Part shown: positions 17,796 to 28,847 of the stretch, in pieces
Layout of the letters: the number at the start of each line of letters is the position of its first letter
Position numbering within the stretch: position 1 is the stretch's first letter
Assembly (NCBI GenBank): GCA_929200315.1
Contig: CAKMZB010000003.1
Span: 354,927 to 418,926, forward strand
Source: an uncultured Alphaproteobacteria bacterium
GTDB taxonomy: Bacteria; Pseudomonadota; Alphaproteobacteria; Rhizobiales; Rhizobiaceae
Length of the DNA: 64,000 bases
Reading direction: 5' to 3'
Translations under genes and position numbers: made by a program
The notes under the pieces: generated by a model
What the model was told of the DNA's origin: nothing
The model's database searches: none
What the model saw: the letters and a program-made list of their open reading frames with translations, nothing else

Positions 17796-18835
17796 TGCCC
17801 AAGCCCAACCCCATTGACGGCTTTGTGGTCGACCCCGGTGATTTGCAATATGTCGGCGAGGATCTGCAACGGCCCGAATGTATTCTGGCCGAGCCGGACG
17901 GATCCCTCTGGACGGCGGATGCGCGGGGCGGGGTAGTGCATATCCGTCCCGATGGATCGCAGCATTTCATCGCGCAGCGGTTCGATGGACACGCCACCGA
18001 AGACACATTCAGCACCGCCAGTGACGATGCGGCACGCTTCACCGAGGGCACGCTCCCAAATGGTCTCGCTTTTGCTCGCAACGGCGACATTCTGGTCTCC
18101 AATTTTGGAACCGATCGCCTGGAAATCATGTTCCGCAACGGACCAAGCGACGTGCTCCACGACACGATCAACGGCAAGCCGATCGGCAAGGTCAATTTCG
18201 TACTACGCGACAGCCGTGACCGGCTTTGGCTCACCGTCTCCACCACAGTTCCGAACTGGATGGACGCGCTGAGTCCGACCATTGCCGACGGCTTCGTGGC
18301 GATGGTCGATCACATGGGGTTGCGCATCGTTGCTGACGGCTTTGCTTTCACCAACGAAGTGCGTCTCGATGCAAGCGAGGAATGGCTCTACGTGGTGGAG
18401 ACCACGGGTCAGCGCATCACCCGATTGAGGGTTGGCGAAGACGGTTCGCTCAGTAAGCGGGAAACTTTTGGGCCGGAAAGCCACAACGCCTTTATCGATG
18501 GCATCGCCTTTGACGATTACGGCAACCTTTGGGGCACGCATATTATGACCGACCGGGTTTTTGCGATCACGCCGCAGGGTGACCTTCGCATCATCCTCGA
18601 TGACGACAACGAATCGGATGAGGGAAAGGCGCTGCTAGCAGCCTTCGCGGAAAACCGCATGATGCCGGAATTGCAGCTCGCAGCGGCAGGCACCATTGCG
18701 CCTTGGATGGCGAGCGTCACCTTTGGCGGGCCGGATTTGAGAAACGCCTATATCGGCAGTCTTCGCGGCAACACCTTGCCTTGGTTCCGCAGCCCGGTGG
18801 CGGGCCTGCCCATGGTTCACTGGAACGAGCAATGA
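17795..18835 (+). CDS. SMP-30/gluconolactonase/LRE family protein
   Basis: A 346-residue six-bladed beta-propeller of the SMP-30 type, probably a metal-dependent lactonase. Metal-ligand segments are RPECILAEPDGSLWTAD (Glu), NGLAFARNGDILVSN (Asn) and DGIAFDDYGNLWGTH (Asp). Its start overlaps the BKACE stop by one base. Lactonase activity fits a pathway in which a ring intermediate is opened before beta-keto cleavage, but the substrate cannot be read from the sequence. Confidence 0.85.
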   Translation: MPKPNPIDGFVVDPGDLQYVGEDLQRPECILAEPDGSLWTADARGGVVHIRPDGSQHFIAQRFDGHATEDTFSTASDDAARFTEGTLPNGLAFARNGDILVSNFGTDRLEIMFRNGPSDVLHDTINGKPIGKVNFVLRDSRDRLWLTVSTTVPNWMDALSPTIADGFVAMVDHMGLRIVADGFAFTNEVRLDASEEWLYVVETTGQRITRLRVGEDGSLSKRETFGPESHNAFIDGIAFDDYGNLWGTHIMTDRVFAITPQGDLRIILDDDNESDEGKALLAAFAENRMMPELQLAAAGTIAPWMASVTFGGPDLRNAYIGSLRGNTLPWFRSPVAGLPMVHWNEQ

Positions 18836-18860
18836 CACGAACGAAAAACGGAGCGCAACA

Positions 18861-19367
18861 ATGAGCGAAAACCCAAACGCTGGCCTTCCCAGAAAGGCGC
18901 AAGTGCAGTTTGATTGCACCGGCACAATCACCGGCAAGATGCGCAACGAGCTTTCCGTTGAAATGGTGAAACCCTTTGCTGAAGGCCCTTTCGAAATGGC
19001 CACAGATGAGGGCCCGTTCCACGGCGGAGATGCATCCGCCCCGCCACCGCTTGCCTTCTTCGTCGCCGGTCTCACCGGCTGCATCATGACGCAAATCCGC
19101 GCCTTCGCTAAACGTCTCGGTGTGACGCTCACCGACCTCTCCGTCGACACCCGGGTTGTTTGGGACTGGCAGGCGACTGGCCGCACCTATGAGACTGCGC
19201 CAAATTCCTTCGAAATCGACATTTCCATCGATTCCTCGGACCCGGAAGCCGATGTCATCGCCCTGATCGAGACGGCGAAGAAGGGCTGTTTCCTTGAGCA
19301 GACCCTTGGCGTTTCCAACACGATCAACCACCGCATGAAGACGGCTAATGGCTGGAAAGCCGTCTAG
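18861..19367 (+). CDS. OsmC family protein
   Basis: A 168-residue protein with the OsmC fold. The two redox cysteines occur in LTGCIMTQIRAFAKRLG and KGCFLEQTLG. OsmC/Ohr proteins reduce organic hydroperoxides; some operon-embedded members act in catabolic pathways in ways not understood. A CGGAG ribosome-binding site precedes the ATG. It closes the TRAP-BKACE operon and is followed by a short region with a weak GCCACA/TGTGGC dyad (19376-19393) before katG. Confidence 0.85.
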   Translation: MSENPNAGLPRKAQVQFDCTGTITGKMRNELSVEMVKPFAEGPFEMATDEGPFHGGDASAPPPLAFFVAGLTGCIMTQIRAFAKRLGVTLTDLSVDTRVVWDWQATGRTYETAPNSFEIDISIDSSDPEADVIALIETAKKGCFLEQTLGVSNTINHRMKTANGWKAV

Positions 19368-19397
19368 TTATCCCGGCCACATCTTTTTGTGGCATGA

Positions 19398-21710
<2,313 letters not shown>

Positions 21711-21713
21711 AAA

Positions 21714-22652
21714 CTAGTCGTTAGGCTCAGCCAATTCGCTCGCCCAGGGCGGGTTGGCTCCTGCTTTACCGACCACATGCGCTGCGACCTGCGCGGCCAG
21801 CACCAGCGCTGGTTTCAGCGTATGCTCGTCCGTCTGAGCCAAGGCGGATTTGGAGAGCAATCCACCTCTGCTGAGGCCGGTCAAAAATCCACCATTGAAG
21901 CTGTCACCTGCGCCAACCGTGTCGATAATCTTCGCAACAGGATCCGCAGGGACGGTGAAGCTGCCGGCTGGTAAATGAGCGTCGATGCCCTCCGCACCCT
22001 TGGTCACCAGCACGGCAGAAGCACCGCCAGAAAGCCATTCGGCGATGAGAGCATCGCCGCTCTCGCCAGAAGCGAACCAATCCAGATCCTCATCTGAGAT
22101 CTTGATGATGTCTGCCATGCCCGCCATCCGCATTAGGCGCGCTTTCGTCGCCTTGATGTCGGTGATGAAGGCCGGACGGATGTTTGGGTCCAGGGATATG
22201 ACCGCTTGTTTGTGATGCCGTTCGCAAATCGCCTCAAAGGCCACCGCGCCCGGCTCAGACACGAGGCTGATCCCACCGAAATGGAAGGCTTTCACATCCG
22301 GCGGCGCGGACGGAAATTCGTCTGCCAGAACCATCCGCGATGCTGAGTTCTCGTCCATAAAAGTATAGCGCGCAGCACCATCCAACAATGTCACGAAGGC
22401 AAGCGTCGAGGGCCGGTCGCTGCGCGGCGCGAGGTCTGTGCGCACGTTGGAAGCTGCGAGAGCGGCGATCAGTTTCTCGCCGAACAGATCGGTTGAGACA
22501 CCGCTCATCAACGCTGCATCCTCGCCGAGGCGACCAAGCGCAATCGCTGTGTTGAACATAGCACCGCCGCAAACGGGCACGAAGGCGTCCTGTCCCTCCG
22601 CGCTTTTGCGCGGCAGCATATCGATCAAAACATCTCCACAGCAGACGATCAT
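21714..22652 (-). CDS. PfkB family carbohydrate kinase, probable fructokinase
   Basis: A 312-residue ribokinase-fold kinase. The N-terminal VCGGAMFNTAIALGRLG segment and the C-terminal signature DTVGAGDSFNGGFLTGL, including the catalytic Asp and anion hole, are clear. The region VSLDPNIRP-like (AVISLDPNIRPAFI) is typical of fructokinases in proteobacteria, so fructose is the likely sugar. The start overlaps the stop of the nitroreductase gene (ATGA), placing it at the end of a leftward three-gene set. Confidence 0.87.
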   Translation of the reverse strand: MIVCCGDVLIDMLPRKSAEGQDAFVPVCGGAMFNTAIALGRLGEDAALMSGVSTDLFGEKLIAALAASNVRTDLAPRSDRPSTLAFVTLLDGAARYTFMDENSASRMVLADEFPSAPPDVKAFHFGGISLVSEPGAVAFEAICERHHKQAVISLDPNIRPAFITDIKATKARLMRMAGMADIIKISDEDLDWFASGESGDALIAEWLSGGASAVLVTKGAEGIDAHLPAGSFTVPADPVAKIIDTVGAGDSFNGGFLTGLSRGGLLSKSALAQTDEHTLKPALVLAAQVAAHVVGKAGANPPWASELAEPND

Positions 22653-23332
22653 GACGTCTCTTCAAAGCCGAGAAAGCGGGTCATTTCTTCGCCAGAACGG
22701 CGGCGTGAGACGACGGAGTTTGCAACAAAGTCATCGTCCGGCCAGCCAAGAGCAACGCAGGTCAGGATCACCTGATCTTCGGGAATGTTCGCCACTTCCC
22801 GCACCACCGGGCTCTGCATGATGCCTTGCCCGTTGATGACCGCACCGAGCCCTTTGCTCCAGGCCGCCAGCACCAGTCCGTAAGTCATTGCACCAGTGTC
22901 GAAATGAGCGATGGTGTTCTCCAGCAGATCACGGTCAAAACAAACAACGATTGAGACCGGAGCGTCGAATTGGCGAAAGCCGCGCATGACCCAATCCTGC
23001 CGCCGTTCCGCATCGTGACGCTCGATGCCCATGGCCTCGAAGAGCTGTACCGCAATCTCGATTTGCCGCTTGCGATGGTCGCCCTCATAGGCGGCATAAT
23101 CCTCAATTTCGCGACTGGGCGTGACACCACCGAGCATGCGTTCGGTGTTGCCCTTGCGCACCTGTTCTAACGGTTCGCCCGTCAGCACATGGAGATGCCA
23201 GGGCTGAGTGTTCATGGAGGAGGGTGCGCGGTTGGCGAGCGCAATGACCTCTTCCAGCAATTCGCGAGACACTTTCTCGTCCGTGAAACCGCGGATCGAG
23301 CGGCGCTCGCGCATGGCTTTGGCTACGTCCAT
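22649..23332 (-). CDS. Nitroreductase family protein
   Basis: A 227-residue FMN-dependent oxidoreductase. The RRSIRGF motif binds the FMN phosphate, RAPSSMNTQPWHLHVLTG is a family hallmark, and the C-terminal half has the GLGAVINGQG segment. I chose the ATG at 23332, since the longer in-frame start runs back towards the oxidoreductase gene and is poorly supported. It lies 28 bases after the OYE gene and probably acts with it on electrophilic or nitro compounds. Confidence 0.87.
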   Translation of the reverse strand: MDVAKAMRERRSIRGFTDEKVSRELLEEVIALANRAPSSMNTQPWHLHVLTGEPLEQVRKGNTERMLGGVTPSREIEDYAAYEGDHRKRQIEIAVQLFEAMGIERHDAERRQDWVMRGFRQFDAPVSIVVCFDRDLLENTIAHFDTGAMTYGLVLAAWSKGLGAVINGQGIMQSPVVREVANIPEDQVILTCVALGWPDDDFVANSVVSRRRSGEEMTRFLGFEETS

Positions 23333-23360
23333 TTGACCATCCTGAATGAAGTGTTTGCGC

Positions 23361-24482
23361 TCAGACCAATTCAAACAGGTCTTTGGCTTGAAAGGCTTTT
23401 ATCGGCTCAACATCATCGCCCCGCACCTGCCGCACCCAGTTGGGGTTTGAGATGAGAACACGGCCAACGGCGATAAGATCGAACTCCTCGCGTTCCATGC
23501 GGGTGATGAGTTTTTCAAGGCTGGCGGGCTGTGCATTTTCACCGCGAAAGGAGCCAAAGAATTCACCGTCGAGACCGACCGACCCGACGCTGATCGTCGG
23601 GGCCCCTGTGACCTTTTTCGCCCAGCCTGCAAAGTTCAGACCTTCGTCTCCATCTAGCTCGGGAAATTCCGGTTCCCAGAAGCGACGCTGGGAGCAGTGG
23701 AGGACGTCTGCACCAGCATCGACGAGGGGTGTGAGCCAGGCTTCAAGTTCTTCCGGCGTGAGGGCAAGGCGGGCTGTGTAATCTTGCTGTTTCCACTGGC
23801 TAACGCGGATAACGATGGGGAAATCCTCACCAACCGCAACACGCATTTCCTTAATGATCTCAGCGGCGAAGCGGGCACGCTCCGGCAGCATCTTGCCACC
23901 CCATTTATCAGTGCGTTCGTTGGTACCAGACCAGAAAAACTGGTCGACGAGGTAGCCGTGGGCACCATGGATTTCGGCCATGTCGAAGCCAAGACGTTTG
24001 GCGTCTGCTCCGGCTTTGGCGAAAGCGGCAATTGTATCTGCAATATCCTCTTCGCTCATGACGTTGCCGCGGGGCTTGCCGGGGGCCTTCAGACCGGAGG
24101 GGCTTTCCACGAGAACATCAGGCACCCATTCGTTTCTCGCGTTCCTTGTAGAGCCAGTATGCCAGATCTGCGGACCGATCTTTCCGCCCGCTGCATGGAC
24201 CCCGTCAGCAACCTTCCGCCAGCCGCTAAGTGCCTCATCTCCAAAGAAATTCGGGATCGCTTCCTCGTTCTTGGAAGCGGGTCGGTCGACCACCGTTCCT
24301 TCGGTCAAAATGAGCCCGACATCGCCTGCGGCACGGCGGCGGTAGTATTCCGCGACGTTGTTTTTCGGCACCCCGCCGGGGGAGAAGGTGCGGGTCATTG
24401 GGGCCATGACGATGCGGTTTTGCATCTCCAGGGATTTGATTTTGAACGGCTGAAAAAGAACGTCCGCGTTGGGATTGGTCAT
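23361..24482 (-). CDS. Old Yellow Enzyme family NADH:flavin oxidoreductase
   Basis: A 373-residue TIM-barrel flavoenzyme. The N-terminal LFQPFKIKSLEMQNRIVMAPMTR, the GQIWHTG-like IGPQIWHTGS, and the FDMAEIHGAHGYLVDQFFW segment with paired His residues are characteristic. OYEs reduce activated alkenes and nitro compounds using FMN. The C-terminal region AVGRVLISNPNWVRQVR binds the flavin phosphate. Tandem inverted repeats lie upstream of the start and probably control the OYE-nitroreductase-kinase set. Confidence 0.9.
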   Translation of the reverse strand: MTNPNADVLFQPFKIKSLEMQNRIVMAPMTRTFSPGGVPKNNVAEYYRRRAAGDVGLILTEGTVVDRPASKNEEAIPNFFGDEALSGWRKVADGVHAAGGKIGPQIWHTGSTRNARNEWVPDVLVESPSGLKAPGKPRGNVMSEEDIADTIAAFAKAGADAKRLGFDMAEIHGAHGYLVDQFFWSGTNERTDKWGGKMLPERARFAAEIIKEMRVAVGEDFPIVIRVSQWKQQDYTARLALTPEELEAWLTPLVDAGADVLHCSQRRFWEPEFPELDGDEGLNFAGWAKKVTGAPTISVGSVGLDGEFFGSFRGENAQPASLEKLITRMEREEFDLIAVGRVLISNPNWVRQVRGDDVEPIKAFQAKDLFELV

Positions 24483-24557
24483 GATAGGATCTGCACTTGA
24501 AAATCGAACGACAGGCTAGTCATTCGCCGCGCCGGAGCATAGCAAAATACCGCCCGT

Positions 24558-24614
24558 CTATTCACAAATAGGGGCCGATCTTTCCAAAATACCCCCATTT
24601 TATTGGCAAATAGG
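24558..24614. promoter_or_regulatory. Two operator-like inverted repeats upstream of the OYE gene
   Basis: CTATT-caca-AATAG (24558-24571) and the related TATT-ggca-AATA (24601-24612) both fit the consensus TATTnnCAAATAGG and are 42 bases apart, about four DNA turns. Each copy is palindromic, as expected for a dimeric repressor binding at two helically phased sites. The cognate regulator is not evident; the MerR gene next to it is one possibility. Confidence 0.5.
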
Positions 24615-24637
24615 CAGCGAATCCGTGCCGCACTGCG

Positions 24638-25078
24638 TCATGAACCTTCACCGCGCTCCAACTTGCGCTGTGCGCCGTTATGAATCGCTATCAGTTCGCC
24701 GAGAGATTGCTCGATCAGCACCTTACGCTTCTCCAGATCGTCCATCGCCTCGCGGGTCTTGGCGATGACGTAGCGAAGCTGCTTCTCACGCCCCTCACCC
24801 TTCTCACCGTAGAGTTCCAGATATTCGGCAATTTCCGAAAGTGATGAGCCAATCGCCCGGGCGCGCAGGATGATGGCGAGGCGCGCGCGGTCCCGGCGGG
24901 AATAGACGCGGGTGCCGTTGACGCGGGCCGGTGAGATCAACCCGCGATCCTCGTAGAAGCGGAGGGTCCGGCTAGTGACGTCAAATTCCTTCGCCAATTC
25001 AGCGATTCCAAACAGGGTCTTCTCCCCCGCCGGTTCGGCGACAAGAGAAGGGTCAGATGATACGGCTTGTGCGGGCAA
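24638..25078 (-). CDS. MerR family transcriptional regulator (LiuR-like)
   Basis: A regulator of about 146 residues. The winged helix reads LFGIAELAKEFDVTSRTLRFYEDRGLISPAR, followed by the RVYSRRDRARLAIILRARAIG helix and a coiled-coil dimerisation region. Members of this type (LiuR-like) control branched-chain and acyl-CoA degradation operons in proteobacteria, which fits the divergent operon here. The start is uncertain: no in-frame ATG exists. I prefer the TTG at 25078; a TTG at 25138 would place the operator inside the coding region. Confidence 0.8.
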   Translation of the reverse strand: MPAQAVSSDPSLVAEPAGEKTLFGIAELAKEFDVTSRTLRFYEDRGLISPARVNGTRVYSRRDRARLAIILRARAIGSSLSEIAEYLELYGEKGEGREKQLRYVIAKTREAMDDLEKRKVLIEQSLGELIAIHNGAQRKLERGEGS

Positions 25079-25122
25079 GGTTCGATCCGTTGTCGCGTCA
25101 AGATGACGTTTAATGTCATACG

Positions 25123-25138
25123 TTGACCTATACGTCAA
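25123..25138. promoter_or_regulatory. MerR-type operator between the regulator and the acyl-CoA operon
   Basis: TTGACC-TATA-CGTCAA is a near-perfect dyad (five of six positions in each arm) with a TATA centre. It lies in the divergent region about 41 bases before the SDR start codon. A further half-site (GGTCAA) occurs at about 25153. Position and symmetry suggest it is the binding site for the adjacent MerR regulator. Confidence 0.55.
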
Positions 25139-25178
25139 GTTGCGCTATTTAAGGTCAACTTTGGGAGGAGTTGTTTGC

Positions 25179-26051
25179 GTGAGCTACCAGAGTATTTTCA
25201 GGCCGGACGCCTTTGACGGCGAGGTGCATATCGTCACAGGTGGCGGAAGCGGCATTGGGCGATGCACGGCGCATGAACTTGCGAGCCTCGGGGCGACCGT
25301 GGTGTTGATCGGGCGCAACGAGGAAAAGCTCGCCAAGATCGAGGTGGAAATTGCCGAAGATGGTGGCAAGGCCACATACCACAGCCTCGACATTCGCAAC
25401 GAAGACGCTGTCAGAGCCGCCGTCACCGCAGTGCTCGATACGCACGGCCGCATTGACGGCCTTGTCAACAATGCGGGTGGGCAGTTCCCCGCCCCTCTAT
25501 CCGCCATCTCCAAGAAGGGCTTCGAGGCCGTTATCGCCACCAATCTGACCGGCGGCTTTCTGCTCATGCGGGAAGTCTTCAACCAGGTGATGGAGAAGAA
25601 GGGCGGCGCCATCGTCAATATGGCGGCTGACATTTGGCGCGGCATGCCGGGAATGGCCCATTCCGGCGCCGCGCGTGCGGGGATGATCAACCTCACCAAA
25701 TCCGCTGCCTTCGAATGGGCGTCTAACGGCGTGCGGGTCAATTGCGTTGCACCGGGCTGGATCGCATCATCGGGCATGGACACCTATGAGGGCGCAACGG
25801 CAGCGCTGATCCCGAAACTCGCCGAACATGTGCCCGTCGGGCGGATGGGGCTAGAGGCGGAGGTGTCTTCCGCAATCTGCTTCCTGCTCTCACCGGCCGC
25901 CAGTTTCATCACCGGTGAGACGATGCAGATCGACGGCGGCGCACCGCTCGGCAGCGCGCTCTTCCCGGTGCTGAAAGGGCGCGGGACTGGGCCCTTCGAC
26001 GGCTTCCACCGCGCTGTAACGCCCAGGGCATTGCAAGGGGATGAGAGCTGA
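25179..26051 (+). CDS. Short-chain dehydrogenase/reductase (AtuB/AtuG-like)
   Basis: A 290-residue SDR. The NAD(P)-binding motif is TGGGSGIGRCTAHEL, NNAG appears in LVNNAGGQF, and the C-terminal VNCVAPGWI segment is normal. In the usual YxxxK position I read HSGAARAGMINLTK, so the catalytic Tyr appears replaced by Ala, as seen in some SDRs of 2,4-dienoyl-CoA reductase type. The GTG at 25179 follows a strong GGGAGGAG site at a spacing of eight. Its stop overlaps the next start. First gene of the acyl-CoA operon. Confidence 0.8.
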   Translation: MSYQSIFRPDAFDGEVHIVTGGGSGIGRCTAHELASLGATVVLIGRNEEKLAKIEVEIAEDGGKATYHSLDIRNEDAVRAAVTAVLDTHGRIDGLVNNAGGQFPAPLSAISKKGFEAVIATNLTGGFLLMREVFNQVMEKKGGAIVNMAADIWRGMPGMAHSGAARAGMINLTKSAAFEWASNGVRVNCVAPGWIASSGMDTYEGATAALIPKLAEHVPVGRMGLEAEVSSAICFLLSPAASFITGETMQIDGGAPLGSALFPVLKGRGTGPFDGFHRAVTPRALQGDES

Positions 26052-27661
26052 TGCCTATCCTCCCCACCAGCCTCAACACAGGTTCCGACGACTTTGCCAG
26101 GAACGCCGAGAAGATGGCCGAGCGTCTGGCTGAAATACGTGGTCTTGAGGAGCGGGTGCGGCAGAATTCCGCATCGCGCAAGCAACGGTTTGACAAGCGC
26201 GGCCAGCTTCTGCCCCGCGAGCGTATGGCTCGCCTGCTCGACCGGGGCGCGCCGTTTCTCGAACTCTCCAGCCTCGCTGGCTACAAGATGCACGACGATG
26301 ATGGAGCCAAGAACATCATGGGAGGCGGTTCCATTGCAGGGATCGGCATGGTGGGCGGCAAGCGCTGCATCGTCTCTGCCAATGATAGCGCCATCAAGGG
26401 CGGCACCATCGCGCCAATGGGCGTAAAGAAAGTGCTGCGCCTCCACGAAATCGCTTTTGAGAACAAACTGCCTCTCGTCTATCTGGTGGAATCCGGCGGC
26501 GCGAACCTGATGTATCAGAGCGAGATTTTCATTGAAGGCGGACGGAGTTTTGCCAATCAGGCGCGCCTTTCTGCGGCAGGCATTCCGCAGGTCGCGGTGG
26601 TCCATGGCTCGTCCACGGCGGGCGGCGCTTATCTGCCGGGTCTCTCCGACTACGTCGTACTGGTGGAGGACAAGTCGAAGATCTTCCTAGCCGGGCCGCC
26701 ATTGGTGAAAGCTGCGCTCGGCGAAGATGCCGACGAGGAAGGTCTTGGCGGCGCCAAAATGCACTTCGAAGTAACGGGCCTTGGCGAATATATGGCCAAG
26801 GACGACGCAGAAGCCATCGCTTATGGTCGCGCGATCATGGAGCATCTTAACTGGGACGAGCCTGGCGCGACGAACAACGCTTCCGCCCCGCTGTACGATG
26901 CCGAAGAACTGATGGGCCTCGTTCCGGCGGACGAAAAAGCTCCCTTCGACATGGGCGAGATCATCGCCCGGATCGTTGACGGGTCCAATTTCCTCACCTT
27001 CAAACCGGGCTATGGCACCGAGACGCTGTGCGGCCATGGCGCGATTGGCGGCCACAAGGTGGGCATCATCGCCAACAATGGGCCAATCCTGCCGGAAGGC
27101 TCCACCAAGGCTGCGCAATTCATCCAGCTTTGCGACCAGACCGGCACGCCCCTTGTCTTTTTACAAAACACCACCGGCTACATGGTGGGGACGGATGCCG
27201 AGCAGGCCGGAGCCATCAAACATGGCTCGAAGATGATTCAGGCCGTCGCCAATGCGCGGGTGCCGAAATTCACCATCGTCATTGGAGGGTCTTTCGGCGC
27301 GGGCAATTACGGCATGTGCGGACGAGGGTTTTCGCCGCGCTTCATCTTCGCCTGGCCTTCTGCGCGTACCGCGGTGATGGGTGGCGATCAGGCTGCCAAG
27401 GTAATGGAAATCATCAGCCGCGCGAAGTTTGAACGTTCCGGCGAAACCCTTGATGAAGAGGTGCTTGGGCGCATGTCGCAAGCGATCCGTGACCGCATGG
27501 AGATGGAATCCACCGCCCTCTATTCCACCGCACGGCTTTGGGATGACGGCATCATCGACCCGCGCGACACCCGTCGCGTCCTCTCTCTTTGTCTTGACCT
27601 TTCCGCCGAGGCCGAGGCCCGGCAGTTGAACCCCAACGCCTTTGGCGTTGCGCGCATGTAA
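26051..27661 (+). CDS. Acyl-CoA carboxylase beta subunit (carboxyltransferase; geranyl/methylcrotonyl-CoA type)
   Basis: A 536-residue carboxyltransferase. It opens with the family motif RQNSASRKQRFDKRGQLLPRER, and has the two CoA/biotin oxyanion loops (HGSSTAGGAYLPG and GGSFGAGNYGMCG). Length and the IFLAGPPLVKAALGE motif fit methylcrotonyl- or geranyl-CoA carboxylases rather than propionyl-CoA carboxylase. It pairs with the biotin-carrying alpha subunit at 29635. The neighbour order (SDR, beta, dehydrogenase, hydratase, alpha) resembles atuBCDEF, so a geranyl-CoA-like substrate is possible, but MCC activity is not excluded. Confidence 0.87.
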   Translation: MPILPTSLNTGSDDFARNAEKMAERLAEIRGLEERVRQNSASRKQRFDKRGQLLPRERMARLLDRGAPFLELSSLAGYKMHDDDGAKNIMGGGSIAGIGMVGGKRCIVSANDSAIKGGTIAPMGVKKVLRLHEIAFENKLPLVYLVESGGANLMYQSEIFIEGGRSFANQARLSAAGIPQVAVVHGSSTAGGAYLPGLSDYVVLVEDKSKIFLAGPPLVKAALGEDADEEGLGGAKMHFEVTGLGEYMAKDDAEAIAYGRAIMEHLNWDEPGATNNASAPLYDAEELMGLVPADEKAPFDMGEIIARIVDGSNFLTFKPGYGTETLCGHGAIGGHKVGIIANNGPILPEGSTKAAQFIQLCDQTGTPLVFLQNTTGYMVGTDAEQAGAIKHGSKMIQAVANARVPKFTIVIGGSFGAGNYGMCGRGFSPRFIFAWPSARTAVMGGDQAAKVMEIISRAKFERSGETLDEEVLGRMSQAIRDRMEMESTALYSTARLWDDGIIDPRDTRRVLSLCLDLSAEAEARQLNPNAFGVARM

Positions 27662-27671
27662 GGAGCCACAA

Positions 27672-28847
27672 ATGCAATTCACTCAGGAGCATAAAGAGCT
27701 TGGCCGGACCGTCGCCAAATTCGTTGAAACCGAGCTGAACCCATACGTTGATGAATGGGAGGCGGCGGAGGAATTTCCCTCCCACGAGGTCTTTAAGAAG
27801 CTGGGTGAGCTTGGCCTGCTCGGCATCAAATACGACACCGACTATGGCGGCCTTGGCCTCGATTTCTCCTATTCCATGATAATGGCGGACGAGCTTGGCC
27901 TGTGTTCCTGCTCCGGTGTGCCGATGGCAATTGGCGTCCATACCGACATGTGCACACCGGCTTTGAATCGCTTTGGCTCAGTGGAGCTGAAGAAGGAGTT
28001 CCTGGCCCCCGCTATAGCGGGCGATGTGGTGGGCTGCCTTGGCGTTTCTGAACCCGGTGGCGGGTCTGACGTTGCGGCGGTGAAGACCACTGCACGCAAG
28101 GACGGTGATGACTATGTCATCTCCGGCACCAAGATGTGGATCACCAACGGCATGAAGGCGGACTGGTGCTGCCTGCTGGCCAACACATCCGATGAGTCTC
28201 CTCATAAGAACAAGTCGCTCATCATAGTGCCGATGGATGCCAAGGGGATCGAGCGGCAGAAGATCAAAAAGATCGGCATGAACGCCTCTGACACAGCGCA
28301 GATCTTCTTTGATGAGGTGCGCGTGCCGCAGAGGAATGTGATCGGGCAGGAGGGCAGCGGCTTTATGTTGCAGATGCTGCAATTCCAGGAAGAGCGGCTC
28401 TGGGGCGCCGCGTCCTGCCTGAAAGGGCTCGACAAGCTGATTGACCTCACCATCGAATACACAAGCGAGCGCCACACGTTCAACCAGCCGATCCTCGACA
28501 ATCAGGTGGTGCATTTCCGGCTCGCGGAATTGCGCACAGAGATAGAGGCGTTGCGGGCGCTAACCTGGTCTGCTGTGGAGCAATATGTTGCCGGCCAGGA
28601 CGTCACCAAACTCGCCTCCATGGCGAAGTTGAAATGCGGACGCCTGTCTCGCGAAGTCGCCGATTCCTGCCTCCAGTATTGGGGCGGCATGGGCTATACG
28701 TGGGACAATCCCGTCTCCCGCGCGTTCAGAGACGGAAGGCTGGTTTCCATCGGCGGCGGGGCCGACGAGATCATGCTCAACATCATCTGCAAGCTGGAAG
28801 GCACGCTCCCCGGCACCTCCAACAAACCATCCAAATCGCTCCAGTGA
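27672..28847 (+). CDS. Acyl-CoA dehydrogenase, AtuD (citronellyl-CoA dehydrogenase)-like
   Basis: A 391-residue FAD enzyme that introduces an alpha-beta double bond into an acyl-CoA. Motifs include GVSEPGGGSDVAAVKTTA, KMWITNGMKADW and the C-terminal QYWGGMGYTWDNPVSRAFRD. The ending SIGGGADEIMLNIICKLEGTLPG is, from memory, close to that of AtuD. The ATG at 27672 follows an AAGGAG site; the stop overlaps the hydratase GTG. It should form an enoyl-CoA that the carboxylase then acts on. Confidence 0.83.
   Translation: MQFTQEHKELGRTVAKFVETELNPYVDEWEAAEEFPSHEVFKKLGELGLLGIKYDTDYGGLGLDFSYSMIMADELGLCSCSGVPMAIGVHTDMCTPALNRFGSVELKKEFLAPAIAGDVVGCLGVSEPGGGSDVAAVKTTARKDGDDYVISGTKMWITNGMKADWCCLLANTSDESPHKNKSLIIVPMDAKGIERQKIKKIGMNASDTAQIFFDEVRVPQRNVIGQEGSGFMLQMLQFQEERLWGAASCLKGLDKLIDLTIEYTSERHTFNQPILDNQVVHFRLAELRTEIEALRALTWSAVEQYVAGQDVTKLASMAKLKCGRLSREVADSCLQYWGGMGYTWDNPVSRAFRDGRLVSIGGGADEIMLNIICKLEGTLPGTSNKPSKSLQ

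Noticed and set aside
19376..19393. GCCACA/TGTGGC hairpin after the OsmC gene as a terminator
   Set aside because: The T's are in the loop and no T run follows; the stem is only six pairs. It is mentioned in the OsmC entry but not listed as a feature.
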